Of a DNA stretch of 64,000 bases, positions 8,526 to 17,128 are shown piece by piece. A model generated the notes under the pieces. That model had not been told where the DNA came from and made no database searches. It saw only the letters and a program-made list of their open reading frames with translations. This DNA is from G965204755 sp965243415 (lineage in GTDB: Bacteria > Acidobacteriota > Vicinamibacteria > Marinacidobacterales > Marinacidobacteraceae). The position numbers were made by a program, and so were the translations under genes. Each line of letters begins with the position of its first letter. Position 1 is the stretch's first letter. The DNA lies in the NCBI GenBank assembly GCA_965243415.1, contig OZ251549.1, positions 806,001 through 870,000 on the forward strand, in the 5' to 3' direction.

Positions 8526-9854
8526 TTACGCGGTCGGCGCGGGGGTCCCGGTCTTCCACAGCGCGGACAGCGGGACCGCGGCCAGGCCCTCGCCGAAGGG
8601 CAGGGCGCGTTCCCCGTCGTAGAGGACCACGCCGCGGACGAAGCGGTCGCCCAGGGCGCGCTGCAGTTGGCGCAGGCCGCGGAAGTCGGAGGAGCGGACG
8701 GTGGCGCCGGCCTTGACCTCGACGCCGGCGAAGCGGAGGCCGCGGGCGATCAGCAGGTCGGTTTCGACGCCGTCGCGGTCGCGGCAGTGGAAGAACCGGT
8801 GGCGCTGGTCCAGGCCCGACGCCTGGCGGCGGAGTTCCTGATAGACGAAGGTCTCCGTGAGTTGGCCCAGGAGGGTGCGGTCTTCGAGGAGGTCGGCGGC
8901 TTCGACTTCCAGCAGGGCAGCGGTGAGTCCGGTGTCGCCGAGATGGAGTTTCGGGGTCTTGACCAGCCGTGAGAGGCGGTTCGACGACCACGGCAGGAGG
9001 CGCTCGACGAGGAACATCCGCTCGAGCAGTTGCATGTAGGTCTCCACGGTCTGCCGGCTGACGGCGAAATCCGCTGCCAGGGCGCTGACATTCGTCAGTT
9101 GGGCGGTGCGGACCGCCGACTCGGTGAGAAGCCGCGGCAGTGACCCGAGCGAGGCGATGCGGCCGAGGTCACGAATATCCCGGGAGACGACGGTCTCGAT
9201 CGTGTCCTCGTACCACTCGCGGCGAGACCGGGGGCGGCGAAGGGCCAGCGCCGCCGGATAGCCGCCGCCCGCCACCAGGTCGGCGAGCCGGTTTCCGAGC
9301 CGTTCGGTCTCGAGGGTGAAGCCGGGGAATCCGTGGCCGAAGAGCGTGTCCAGGAAACCGGGCGGCGAGCGTTCGACCTCGGCGCGGGAGAACGGGTGCA
9401 GCCGCACGATCCGCAGCCGTCCGGCGAGCGAATCACCGAGCCGCGGGACGAGCAGGACCTGCGTGGAGCCGGCCAGCAGGAACCGCCCGGGAACCCGGCG
9501 CCGATCGATCTGCGCCTTCAACGGGAGGAACAGTTCGGGTACGCGCTGCACCTCGTCCAGGATCACGCGTTCGGGCAGTCCCTCCACGAAACCGGTCGGG
9601 TCGTCCACGGCCGCTTTCCGGACATCGTCGTGGTCGAGGTTCAGGAAGCGATAGCCGAGCGAGTCGCCGACCAGGCGCGCGAGGGTGGTCTTGCCGCATT
9701 GCCGCGGCCCGTGGAGCAGAACCGCGGGCGAGTATTCGAGGGCTTCCCGCAACCGGCGCTCCGCATGGCGCGGAACGATTCGGGAGAGGGGCATGGATGC
9801 GGTGTCGTCGTCGGCCGGTCGTCGACCGCGTTTTCGGCTGATCGTCGGAACCAT
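8526..9854 (-). CDS. AAA ATPase with C-terminal DUF4143 domain
   Basis: The 442-residue protein has the usual two-part plan: an N-terminal AAA_14 ATPase with Walker A GPRQCGKTTL, Walker B RVILDEVQ and sensor-like RFLLAGSTQVLL, then a winged-helix/DUF4143 part with FVYQELRR, GVETDLLI and VEVKAG, a PD-(D/E)XK-like E-x-K pattern. The family is abundant and biochemically uncharacterised; it travels with mobile and defence genes. The start is uncertain: ATG 9854 lies inside 23-bp tandem repeats and encodes MVPTISRKRGR, while ATG 9794 gives the family-like beginning MPLSRIVPRHAERRL. The gene lies directly upstream of the ATPase/nuclease-like pair in the same orientation, 87 bp away. Confidence 0.88.
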   Translation of the reverse strand: MVPTISRKRGRRPADDDTASMPLSRIVPRHAERRLREALEYSPAVLLHGPRQCGKTTLARLVGDSLGYRFLNLDHDDVRKAAVDDPTGFVEGLPERVILDEVQRVPELFLPLKAQIDRRRVPGRFLLAGSTQVLLVPRLGDSLAGRLRIVRLHPFSRAEVERSPPGFLDTLFGHGFPGFTLETERLGNRLADLVAGGGYPAALALRRPRSRREWYEDTIETVVSRDIRDLGRIASLGSLPRLLTESAVRTAQLTNVSALAADFAVSRQTVETYMQLLERMFLVERLLPWSSNRLSRLVKTPKLHLGDTGLTAALLEVEAADLLEDRTLLGQLTETFVYQELRRQASGLDQRHRFFHCRDRDGVETDLLIARGLRFAGVEVKAGATVRSSDFRGLRQLQRALGDRFVRGVVLYDGERALPFGEGLAAVPLSALWKTGTPAPTA

Positions 9855-9949
9855 AAACGGCTGATCGTCGAAATCATAAACGGCCGATTGTCGAAATCAC
9901 AATCGGCTACTTGTCGAAGATCGGTGCGGACGATCGTCGGACTGGAACT
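9812..9949. repeat. six 23-bp direct repeats over the start of the DUF4143 gene
   Basis: Units begin at 9812, 9835, 9858, 9881, 9904 and 9927, an exact 23-bp period. The core is CGGCTGATCGTCGAAATCAT, degenerating at both ends of the array. On the minus strand the 9835 and 9858 units each carry an ATG (9854, 9877) followed by the same downstream context. Losing a unit would therefore still leave an ATG in the same place for the downstream gene. Confidence 0.85.
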
Positions 9950-10028
9950 CCCGGCAGCGATTCCGAAGGCCGAAAAGGGCTGCTCAGCGGGGAATGCCGT
10001 GGTGAATTCCGTTCCGGCAGAACGAATT

Positions 10029-10074
10029 CGGCTGATCGTCGACCACACATTCGGCTGATCGTCGAACCTCCGAC
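10029..10074. repeat. two further 23-bp repeat units
   Basis: Units at 10029 and 10052 both begin CGGCTGATCGTCGA and match the array at 9812-9949. They are separated from it by about 80 bp and are out of phase with it. The rest of 9950-10346 holds no gene that I can see. Confidence 0.8.
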
Positions 10075-10346
10075 TGTTCCGGCGACCGTCGCCGGAGACG
10101 CTCCGGCACGGTTCCTCCGTCGCCGGCCCCTCCCGCCGCCATCCCGGACGGAGGCTGCCGCCATCCGGGTGCGGGACGCCGGATGGATCCCGGGCCCGCG
10201 CGGACGCGAGACTGCCGGCCGGTTCCGGCGGGAGCGCGGTCGGGATTCGGGGCCGGACGGGGTCGCGGAGCGTTCGCCGGGCGGCCGGCAGGCCGGCCGA
10301 CGAGCGGCCTGCCCGGTCGGCGTCGGCCGGCGCGGGCCGGGGAGCC

Positions 10347-10739
10347 CTACCGCCGGGTCAGCGCCTGGTCGACCGACGCGCCGCCGGAGCCCTTGGTGGC
10401 GATGTACAGGAACAGGAAGCAGTAGAGCACCGCCAACTCGCCCCGGTTCTCGATCGGCCAGAACCCGTTGCCGCTGAACTGGTGGGCCATGAAGTAGGCC
10501 ACCGCCATCATCCCGCTGCAGATGAAGGCGGCGAACCCGGTCAGGAAACCGAAGACGAGCATTGCTCCGCCGACGAGTTCGATGAGGCCGGCGAACCACA
10601 TGAACGAGAACAGGTCCTGTGCGTCGCGCCCCAGGATGCCGAACATCTTCTGCATCCCGTGGCAGGCGAAGAGGAAGCCGGCCACGATCCGGAGGGCGGT
10701 GTAGGCGTGGTCCCGGAGCGAACTGAGAACGGTCTGCAT
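10347..10739 (-). CDS. DoxX family membrane protein
   Basis: The 130-residue protein has four transmembrane segments and typical DoxX features: RIVAGFLFACHGMQKMFG at the N-terminus, FAGLIELVGGAMLVFGFLT, and AYFMAHQFSGNGFWPIENRGELAVLYCF near the C-terminus. DoxX-like proteins are linked to quinone-dependent redox reactions and to oxidative-stress complexes, but for most members the substrate is not known. It lies 70 bp downstream of a DUF5362-like membrane protein gene in the same orientation, and the two may share a transcript. Confidence 0.9.
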   Translation of the reverse strand: MQTVLSSLRDHAYTALRIVAGFLFACHGMQKMFGILGRDAQDLFSFMWFAGLIELVGGAMLVFGFLTGFAAFICSGMMAVAYFMAHQFSGNGFWPIENRGELAVLYCFLFLYIATKGSGGASVDQALTRR

Positions 10740-10809
10740 GATTCCTGTCTCCTCGAAGAGAGCGGGTTGGGGGGAACGGTTCGGGAGATCGCGGGCGCGA
10801 GAGTGCGCC

Positions 10810-11247
10810 TCAGGGTGCGAGGGCTCCCAGGAAACTGGTGATGGTGGCGGCGCCGGCGAAGATGGCGGCGACCACGACGGCCACGCCGAGGATCACCTGG
10901 ATCCCGCCGAGCACGAAGAAGGTGCGCAGTTGGTCGAGCGCCTTCCCGAGGGCTGCCGGATCGGAATCCTCGACGGCGCGCCGGGTGTTGCCGGCGGCCT
11001 TGAAGAGTACGACACCCATCCAGACCGGCAGCCAGGCGACCAGCAGGCCCATGACGGTCAGCGCCAGGCCGAGGCCCGAGACGATCTCCGCCAGACCGAC
11101 GAACTTCATCCAGCCGCGCGCCCGGTAGAGCGGGCTCGCGAGGCCGGTCGACGCCTCCCCGGCGGACGCCGACCCCGACTCGGGTCGGCCCGGCTCGACG
11201 GCGTTCGGCTCGTCGTCCGCGGCCGGAATCAGGGAGTCGTTCGGCAT
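10810..11247 (-). CDS. DUF5362-like small membrane protein
   Basis: The 145-residue product has a polar, Ser/Glu-rich N-terminus of about 40 residues, then YRARGWMKFVGLAEIVSGLGL and three hydrophobic segments (around residues 48-70, 72-82 and 112-140), with VAWLPVWMGVVLFKAA in the middle. This resembles DUF5362 family membrane proteins, which have no known function. It is followed by the DoxX gene (70 bp gap) and preceded by the DUF5916 gene (43 bp gap), all on the minus strand. Confidence 0.75.
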   Translation of the reverse strand: MPNDSLIPAADDEPNAVEPGRPESGSASAGEASTGLASPLYRARGWMKFVGLAEIVSGLGLALTVMGLLVAWLPVWMGVVLFKAAGNTRRAVEDSDPAALGKALDQLRTFFVLGGIQVILGVAVVVAAIFAGAATITSFLGALAP

Positions 11248-11290
11248 TCCCGGTTCGTCGCGTCGCGGTGTGCGGTGGCGGTAACGGCCC

Positions 11291-13630
11291 TCAGAAGTCC
11301 ATCAGGATCGTGTACTTGGCGGTCAGCGCCCGATCCAGCCGGTTGCCCATCGGGTCGCGGCGGTCGTTCAGCACGATGAAGAAGTCCGAAAGCGGCCGAT
11401 GGATGAGGTTGAAGCGGAGATTGGAACTCCAGTCCTCGTTGACGCTGTTGTACTGGATCAGCGCGTTCAGGAACATGTTGGTGGTGAAGGTGTAGGTCAG
11501 CCGCGCGGTGAGGAGGTCGGTGACGAACTCCCCTTCGGGGAGGGCGATGTCGTTTCGGGTCCAGCCCACGAACGCGGTCAGCCGGCTGCCGGCGCGCGCC
11601 ACGGTGCTCAGGTTCAACGCCCGCCGGGTCCCCGAGTAGAAGCCGCCGTGGTCGTAGCGGAAGTTCAGCGACAGTGGCCGGCTCGGGTTCGAGAAGAACA
11701 TCACGAACCACTCGTCGTACCGGTGCTCGCCGGCGGAGACCCGGGTCGTCGGGTGGATGTCGAAGGCCTCCGGCGTGTTCTCGACGCTGTTGTCGTAACC
11801 GACTTCGAGGAGCGCGCCGTTCTGGTGGCGGAAGGAGAGGTGGGCGTTCACGTACCGGCTCACCGGCTCGCCCTGCGGATTCGTGTAGTGGTTGAACTCG
11901 AAATGCGGGTTGATCTCCCGGAGGAAGTGGTTCCATCGCGCCGGGCGCAGGTAGTAGCCGAGATAGCCGAGCCACCGCCGCACTCCCACCCGGGGGGCGA
12001 AGCCCATCTCCGGATTGAAATCCTCGCCGAGGACCGACCAGGCGCCCCGGAGTTGCCAGAGTCGGCCGTCGTAGCCGGCGGCGACCCGGGCGGCGTTCTC
12101 GTTGCCGGTGCGGTTCGGACTCATCGTCCGCGCCCAGTAGGAGTTCACTTCCAGTTCGGGGGTGAGCCGGAGGTTGGCGTCGAGTCCCAGCGAGCGGTGG
12201 AAGTGGTCGCTGCCGCCGCCGGCTTCCCGATTCAGGAAGATGGCGCCGATATCGGAGTTCTCGCCGAGGTTGCGCCGCACCCGCGCGGCGGAGAAGTTCT
12301 CCCGGTACTCGGCGTCCTCGTTCGTTCCGGTCTGGATGCTCATCGCGCCGATCTCGTAGGCGCCGGCGCGTCCGGTGAGGCGGCCGCCGCCGAGGACCGG
12401 GATCGGGCGGCCCGAGGAATGGAGGCCGATCCGGCGGCTGAAGAAGAGGTAGAGGTCGTCGCCGCGGCTCTGGCTGCTGCGGAGCACCGTCGGGTTGAAC
12501 GCCTGCCCGAAGTCGGCGCGGAACCGCGTGATCCGGGAATCGTTGGGGACGCCGAAACGGAAGATGCCCGAATTCTCGATGAAGAAGTCGCGCTTCTCCG
12601 GGAAGAAGAGGCTGAACCGGGTCAGGTTGACCTGCTGGACATCGGCTTCCACCTGGGAAAAATCGGTGTTCACCGTCAGGTCGAGGTTCAGGCCGGTGCC
12701 CACCAGCACCTTGGCGTCGAGGCCCAGGTCCGCCCCGGTGACCAGGTCGTCGGAATCCGCGGTCTGCGCGGCGTCCGCGCCGACATACGGAGTCACCTTG
12801 AACCGCCCGCCGGGAACCAGTCCGCTCAGGCCTTCGAGCGTGCCGGAGTAGGAGATGCGCGCGAAGTTGAAGAACCGGGGGATCGGCGCCCAGAAGGCGT
12901 CCTGGTTCAATCGGCGGATGCGGCGCAGGAAGTTGATACCCCAGGTCTGTTCCGGACTCTCCCGGAAACGCAGCGTTCGGAAGGGGATCGCCATTTCGAT
13001 CGCCCAGCCGTTCCCGGCGCGGCGGGTGCGGACCTGCCATACCCCGTCCCAGTCCCGGTTGAACTCCCGGCCCTCGTTGAAGATCTGCCCGTCGAACTTG
13101 GCGCCGGCCGGATTCGTCTCGAACATGTAGCCGTTGCGGCGGTCGTGGAAGGTATCGAGCACGACCCCGAAGACATCGCCGGCGCGCGTGGCGAAGTCCC
13201 GCGACAGGTCGTTCACCAGGATGCCGTCGGGGGAATCGTCGTGGGCGAACGCGCCGATGTAGAGCGACTCGTCGTCGTAGAGGACGCGCACTTCGGTTTC
13301 GAGCGTCGCCGGCATCCCTTCGTCGGGGTTTCCCTGGGTGAATCCCGACGCTACCGGAGCGCCGGCCCATTCGTCTTCACCGAGGACGCCGTCCACGACG
13401 ATGGGGCCGGCGGCGCGCACTGCCGGCAGGCGCCGGTCGAAGCGGACGGTGTCGAAGTCCACCGGCGTGGGTTGTCCCCGGGGAGACGGCTCCGCGGTCG
13501 CCGCGACCGCGCCGGAGGCGGTGGTCAGGAGCAACGCGAAGGGACCGGCGAGTCCGGGGAACGACCGGCGGGCGAGGCCCGGGAACGGGCGGCGGGCGGC
13601 GGCCCGGCCGGACGGGGCAGCCGCGACCAT
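11291..13630 (-). CDS. DUF5916 protein with CBM9-like N-terminal domain, putative outer-membrane protein
   Basis: The 779-residue protein has an N-terminal hydrophobic export segment (LAGPFALLLTTASGAVAA) and then a carbohydrate-binding family 9-like beta-sandwich (residues about 60-230: IVVDGVLGEDEWAGAP, LYIGAFAHDDSP, GWAIEMAIPFRTLRF). A long DUF5916 region ends in alternating, aromatic-rich strands and a terminal phenylalanine (YTILMDF), typical of outer-membrane beta-barrels. Members are thought to be surface proteins; the ligand is unknown. ATG 13630 was chosen because it precedes the export segment and sits 10 nt after an extended -10 box (TGATACATT). One of the rare ACGT sites in the window is in this gene. 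Confidence 0.88.
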   Translation of the reverse strand: MVAAAPSGRAAARRPFPGLARRSFPGLAGPFALLLTTASGAVAATAEPSPRGQPTPVDFDTVRFDRRLPAVRAAGPIVVDGVLGEDEWAGAPVASGFTQGNPDEGMPATLETEVRVLYDDESLYIGAFAHDDSPDGILVNDLSRDFATRAGDVFGVVLDTFHDRRNGYMFETNPAGAKFDGQIFNEGREFNRDWDGVWQVRTRRAGNGWAIEMAIPFRTLRFRESPEQTWGINFLRRIRRLNQDAFWAPIPRFFNFARISYSGTLEGLSGLVPGGRFKVTPYVGADAAQTADSDDLVTGADLGLDAKVLVGTGLNLDLTVNTDFSQVEADVQQVNLTRFSLFFPEKRDFFIENSGIFRFGVPNDSRITRFRADFGQAFNPTVLRSSQSRGDDLYLFFSRRIGLHSSGRPIPVLGGGRLTGRAGAYEIGAMSIQTGTNEDAEYRENFSAARVRRNLGENSDIGAIFLNREAGGGSDHFHRSLGLDANLRLTPELEVNSYWARTMSPNRTGNENAARVAAGYDGRLWQLRGAWSVLGEDFNPEMGFAPRVGVRRWLGYLGYYLRPARWNHFLREINPHFEFNHYTNPQGEPVSRYVNAHLSFRHQNGALLEVGYDNSVENTPEAFDIHPTTRVSAGEHRYDEWFVMFFSNPSRPLSLNFRYDHGGFYSGTRRALNLSTVARAGSRLTAFVGWTRNDIALPEGEFVTDLLTARLTYTFTTNMFLNALIQYNSVNEDWSSNLRFNLIHRPLSDFFIVLNDRRDPMGNRLDRALTAKYTILMDF

Positions 13631-13640
13631 GAAGCCGGCC

Positions 13641-13649
13641 AATGTATCA
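13641..13649 (-). promoter_or_regulatory. extended -10 promoter of the DUF5916 gene
   Basis: TGATACATT reads on the minus strand with TACATT at 13646-13641, ending 10 nt before the ATG at 13630. The predicted mRNA would have almost no leader. Confidence 0.5.
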
Positions 13650-13846
13650 CTCCCGCAGGCCGCTCCCACGGCTGCGCGATGCGGGGAACTCCGCGGGGAC
13701 GGCGGCGCCGCGCGAAGGCGGCGATCGGGACGCCGGCGGCCCCGCGGGAGCGACCCGACCCCTCCGTCGCTTCACCTCGCGCTTGGACCGCCGGCGCGCC
13801 CATCTCCGCCCCGGGGCGCGAGGCGAGCGGGCGAAGCCGGTTTCGG

Positions 13847-14725
13847 CTACCGGGCGGCGCCGATGACCCGGGCGACGGCGCGGCGGTAGCCGGCGAGGAT
13901 GCGGAGCGTCACCCGGCCCGGGCGTCCTCCGCCCACCGGCGCCCGGCAGCCCTCCGGCGTCACCGTCCAGCCCACCGGCAGCACTTCCCGGGAAGAACTC
14001 GTCAGGAACGCCTCGTCCGCCCGGAGCAGGCGCTCTTCCGGCAGCGGCTGTTCGACGAGGGCGATCCCCAGGCCGCCGAGCGTGTCCGCCACCAGGCCCC
14101 GCGTGATGCCCGGCAGGAGGCCGCTCTCGCCCGGCGGCGTGAACGCGGTTCCGCCCTCCACCCAGAAGAGGTTCGAGGTGGCGCCTTCGGCGAGCGCGCC
14201 GTCCGGCGCCCGGACGAGCGCTTCGTGGGCGCCGGCGGCCTCGGCCTCGCGCACCGCCCGCCGCGCCAACGCGAGTCCCGTGGTCTTGACCCCGCCGGGC
14301 AGGCCGCCGGGGGTGGAGCGGACGAACCGGCCCAGGAGGACTCCCACGCCCTCCCGTTCCGGGTCCACCGGCAGCGGCGGCAGCGGGCGCGCGAGCACCA
14401 TCAGCACGGGGCCGTCCTCCTCGGTTCCGGCGCTCAGGATCACCCGGATCGAACGCTCCCCGGGGTCGGCCAAGGCCTCGCCGGCCCTCCGGATGCGGGC
14501 CGCGATCTCCCCGTCGGAGGCCGGAACCGGGATCTCCAGGAACGCTGCCGAACGCCGCAGCCGCTCGAGGTGCCGGTCGAGGAGCAGCGGGATTCCCGAG
14601 TAGGTGCGGAAGTTCTCGTACACCGCCTCCCCGTAGAGGAAGCCCCGGTCGAGCGGACTGATGCCGGGACCGCCGCCGGCCGCACCGGACAACTGCCCGT
14701 TCACATCGATCACCACGGACGCCAT
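13847..14725 (-). CDS. class IV PLP aminotransferase (branched-chain aminotransferase / aminodeoxychorismate lyase family)
   Basis: The 292-residue protein has the fold-type IV signatures: GPGISPLDRGFLYGEAVYENF at the N-terminus, the PLP lysine in GGVKTTGLALARRA, and EALVRAPDGALAEGATSNLFWV with LLPGITRGLV in the phosphate-binding part. It could be IlvE, a D-amino-acid transaminase or PabC; length and motifs do not separate these. ATG 14725 starts 8 nt after a TACATT box with no Shine-Dalgarno, so the transcript is probably leaderless. It is divergent from the methyltransferase gene with 88 bp between the start codons. Confidence 0.9.
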   Translation of the reverse strand: MASVVIDVNGQLSGAAGGGPGISPLDRGFLYGEAVYENFRTYSGIPLLLDRHLERLRRSAAFLEIPVPASDGEIAARIRRAGEALADPGERSIRVILSAGTEEDGPVLMVLARPLPPLPVDPEREGVGVLLGRFVRSTPGGLPGGVKTTGLALARRAVREAEAAGAHEALVRAPDGALAEGATSNLFWVEGGTAFTPPGESGLLPGITRGLVADTLGGLGIALVEQPLPEERLLRADEAFLTSSSREVLPVGWTVTPEGCRAPVGGGRPGRVTLRILAGYRRAVARVIGAAR

Positions 14726-14733
14726 CGCGCCGG

Positions 14734-14739
14734 AATGTA
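14734..14739 (-). promoter_or_regulatory. -10 box of the PLP enzyme, leaderless type
   Basis: TACATT on the minus strand ends 8 nt before the start codon. A transcript beginning about 7 nt downstream of the box would start at or next to the ATG. Confidence 0.5.
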
Positions 14740-14813
14740 CCCGCCGCGGCCGCACTCGGGGGCCGATCCGGTTTCGCCGGCGGCGCGCCGTGCTACCTTC
14801 CGAAGCCGAGGAA

Positions 14814-15815
14814 ATGCCGGTCGCGCCGCCTCCAACCCGGGTCGAGATCCACGCCGGGGACAACCTGGCCGTCCTCCGGGATCTCCCCGACGAGTCCTTC
14901 GACCTCATCTACATAGACCCGCCGTTCAACACCGGCCGGGAGCAGGCGCGCACCCGGCTCCGCACCGAGGCCGACGCCGCCGGCGACCGCGTCGGCTTCG
15001 GGGGCCGCCGCTACCGCACGACCGTGCTCGGCCGGTCGGGGTTTGCCGATCGTTTCCCCGATCGTTCTCCGGATCCCTCCGAAGATTCCGACTCGTACCG
15101 GGAGTTCCTCGAACCGCGGCTGCTCGAGGGCTACCGACTGCTCCGCCCGACCGGCTCCTTCTTCCTCCACCTCGACTACCGGGAGGTCCACTACCAGAAA
15201 GTGTTGATGGACCGGATCTTCGGACGCGCCAGTTTCCTGAACGAGATCATCTGGGCCTACGACTACGGCGCCCGCTCGAAGAAGAGATGGTCGCCGAAAC
15301 ACGACAACCTCCTCTGGTATGCGAAGGACCCGAAGAGGTACACCTTCCGTTACGAGGACAGCGACCGCATCCCCTACCTGGCGCCGGCGCTCGTCGGGGC
15401 GGAGAAGGCGGCGCGCGGGAAGACGCCCACCGACACCTGGTGGAACACGATCGTGAGCCCGACCGGGAAGGAGAAGACCGGCTATCCCACCCAGAAGCCG
15501 CTGACCGTCCTCGACCGGATCGTCCGGGTCCACTCGAACCCCGGCGACACCGTGCTCGACTACTTCGCCGGCAGCGGCACCGCCGGCGAAGCGGCCGCCC
15601 GCGCCGGGCGCCACGCGGTGCTGGTGGACGAAAACCCGGAGGCGATCCGGGTCATGGCGAAGCGGCTGGCCTTCGCCCGTCCGGTGCTCTTCGAGACGCG
15701 GCCCGCGCCCGCGCTTTCCCCGCCGGAATCGCCGCCGGAAACCGCCGCCGCGGCGGCGCCGAGTGCGCCCGCGCCCGGCTCTCCCGCCGCCGCCCGGGCG
15801 GCGAAGGGCGCATAA
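14814..15815 (+). CDS. orphan DNA methyltransferase, beta class (N6-adenine or N4-cytosine)
   Basis: The 333-residue enzyme has motif IV first (LIYIDPPFNTG near residue 35) and the SAM-binding motif I near the C-terminus (TVLDYFAGSGTAGEAA). This order defines the beta class of amino-methyltransferases. The central region (YDYGARSKKRWSPKHDNLLWY and GYPTQKPLTVLDRIV) is typical of family members; the target recognition domain would lie between motifs IV and I. No restriction endonuclease is adjacent, so it looks like a solitary methylase. An extended -10 box (TGCTACCTT, 14791-14799) and a GAGGAA sequence precede ATG 14814. The last 40 residues are Ala/Pro-rich. The stop codon overlaps the next start (TAATG). 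Its target is unknown; ACGT is a candidate only because that site is strongly avoided here. Confidence 0.9.
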   Translation: MPVAPPPTRVEIHAGDNLAVLRDLPDESFDLIYIDPPFNTGREQARTRLRTEADAAGDRVGFGGRRYRTTVLGRSGFADRFPDRSPDPSEDSDSYREFLEPRLLEGYRLLRPTGSFFLHLDYREVHYQKVLMDRIFGRASFLNEIIWAYDYGARSKKRWSPKHDNLLWYAKDPKRYTFRYEDSDRIPYLAPALVGAEKAARGKTPTDTWWNTIVSPTGKEKTGYPTQKPLTVLDRIVRVHSNPGDTVLDYFAGSGTAGEAAARAGRHAVLVDENPEAIRVMAKRLAFARPVLFETRPAPALSPPESPPETAAAAAPSAPAPGSPAAARAAKGA

Positions 15816-17128
15816 TGGCCCTCCTCGTGCCTGCGAACACCGGATCTCGCCGACCGGCGGCGGACGCGGGGCGGCGGTTCGCCGGCGCACTCGGCTTCGC
15901 TGCTCTCGCCGCTTCCTGCGGGCCGCCGGCAACGGAGCCCGGGGTGCTCGCCATCGTCGGCGGGCTGGTGTATCCGGTGTCCGCTCCGCCGATCCCCGGC
16001 GGAACGGTGCTGGTCCGGGACGGGCGGATCGAAGCGGTGGGCGCCGACCTCGACCTCCCCGCCGGCGCCGAGATCCTCGACGCCACCGGGAAGAGCGTGA
16101 TCCCCGGGATCATCGAGAGCCATTCCCACATGGGGTTCAAGGTGCTGAACCTGCCGGCCACGGGGTCGAACAACAACGAACTCTCCTCCCCGATCAACGC
16201 CCAGGTGCGGGCGATCGACGGCCTGGATTCCTCCGACCCGGCTTTCTCCCTGGCCGTCGCCGCCGGCATCACCACCCAGAACATCACCCCCGGCAGCCGC
16301 AGCCCGAACAGCGGCCAGGCGGTCCTCGTCAAGATGCGCGGCGGCACCGTGGAAGACATGTTCTTCGCCCCCGGCGGCATGAAGTTCGCCATCCGCGCCA
16401 CCACTCCCTATCCGAACTTCCCGCAGGACGAAGCGGGGGTCTTCGAGTTGCTGAGCGCCGAACTCGAAGGCGCGCAGGGATACCTGGCGGCGATCGCGGC
16501 GCACGAAGCGGATCCGGAGAACGCGCCGCGTCCGCCGCGGGATCTGACCCGGGAGGCGCTCGGCAGACTGCTCACCCGCGAATGGCCGGTCGGGGTCCAC
16601 TCGCACTCCGAAGCGCAGATGGGGTATGCACTGGAACTGAAGCGGCGTTTCGACCTCGACCTCTACATCCACCACGGGGACCGCACCGATGTGCACGCGG
16701 AGGCGATGGCGGAACTCGGCGTCGGCGTCAGTTTCGGCCCGATACTCCCGTTCGACAGTCCGGAGAGCGACGACCTGCTGGGGCCGGTGCGCCTCGCCGA
16801 GTTGGGGGGCCTCGTCGCCTTCCACCAGGATCATCCGGACGGGCACCAGTACTTCCTCCGCCACACCGCGGCGATGTTCGTCCGCCGGGGAATGCCGAAG
16901 GAGGAAGCACTCCGGGCGCTGACGCTGAACGGCGCGCGCCTCTTCGGCGTGGACGACCGGATCGGCAGCCTGGAACCCGGGAAGGACGCCGATCTGGTGA
17001 TCCTCGGCGGCGAAGACCCGCTGGCCTACGAGAACCTGGTGGAGCAGGTGTTCGTGGACGGCGTGCTGGTCTTCGACCGCGAGACCGGTTTCGATGTCTT
17101 CGGGAACCGGGTGCCGGAGGGCTGGTGA
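15815..17128 (+). CDS. amidohydrolase-superfamily lipoprotein or secreted enzyme
   Basis: The 437-residue protein has a signal region ending in LAASCG, a plausible lipobox, and then a typical amidohydrolase: VLAIVGGLVYPVSAPPIPGG, PGIIESHSHMG with the metal-binding HxH, HSHSEAQ and IHHGDRTDVHAE with further histidines, and AFHQDHPDGHQYF supplying an aspartate region. ARLFGVDDRIGSLEPGKDADLVI is the usual C-terminal beta-sandwich return. Members hydrolyse cyclic amides or imidazolone-like compounds; the substrate is not evident. ATG 15815 overlaps the methyltransferase stop by one base, and its own stop overlaps the next amidohydrolase start (TGATG), indicating coupled translation. Confidence 0.9.
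   Translation: MALLVPANTGSRRPAADAGRRFAGALGFAALAASCGPPATEPGVLAIVGGLVYPVSAPPIPGGTVLVRDGRIEAVGADLDLPAGAEILDATGKSVIPGIIESHSHMGFKVLNLPATGSNNNELSSPINAQVRAIDGLDSSDPAFSLAVAAGITTQNITPGSRSPNSGQAVLVKMRGGTVEDMFFAPGGMKFAIRATTPYPNFPQDEAGVFELLSAELEGAQGYLAAIAAHEADPENAPRPPRDLTREALGRLLTREWPVGVHSHSEAQMGYALELKRRFDLDLYIHHGDRTDVHAEAMAELGVGVSFGPILPFDSPESDDLLGPVRLAELGGLVAFHQDHPDGHQYFLRHTAAMFVRRGMPKEEALRALTLNGARLFGVDDRIGSLEPGKDADLVILGGEDPLAYENLVEQVFVDGVLVFDRETGFDVFGNRVPEGW

Noticed and set aside
9812..10074. CRISPR or transposon ends
   Set aside because: The 23-bp units are tandem without spacers. No transposase or inverted terminal repeats flank them.
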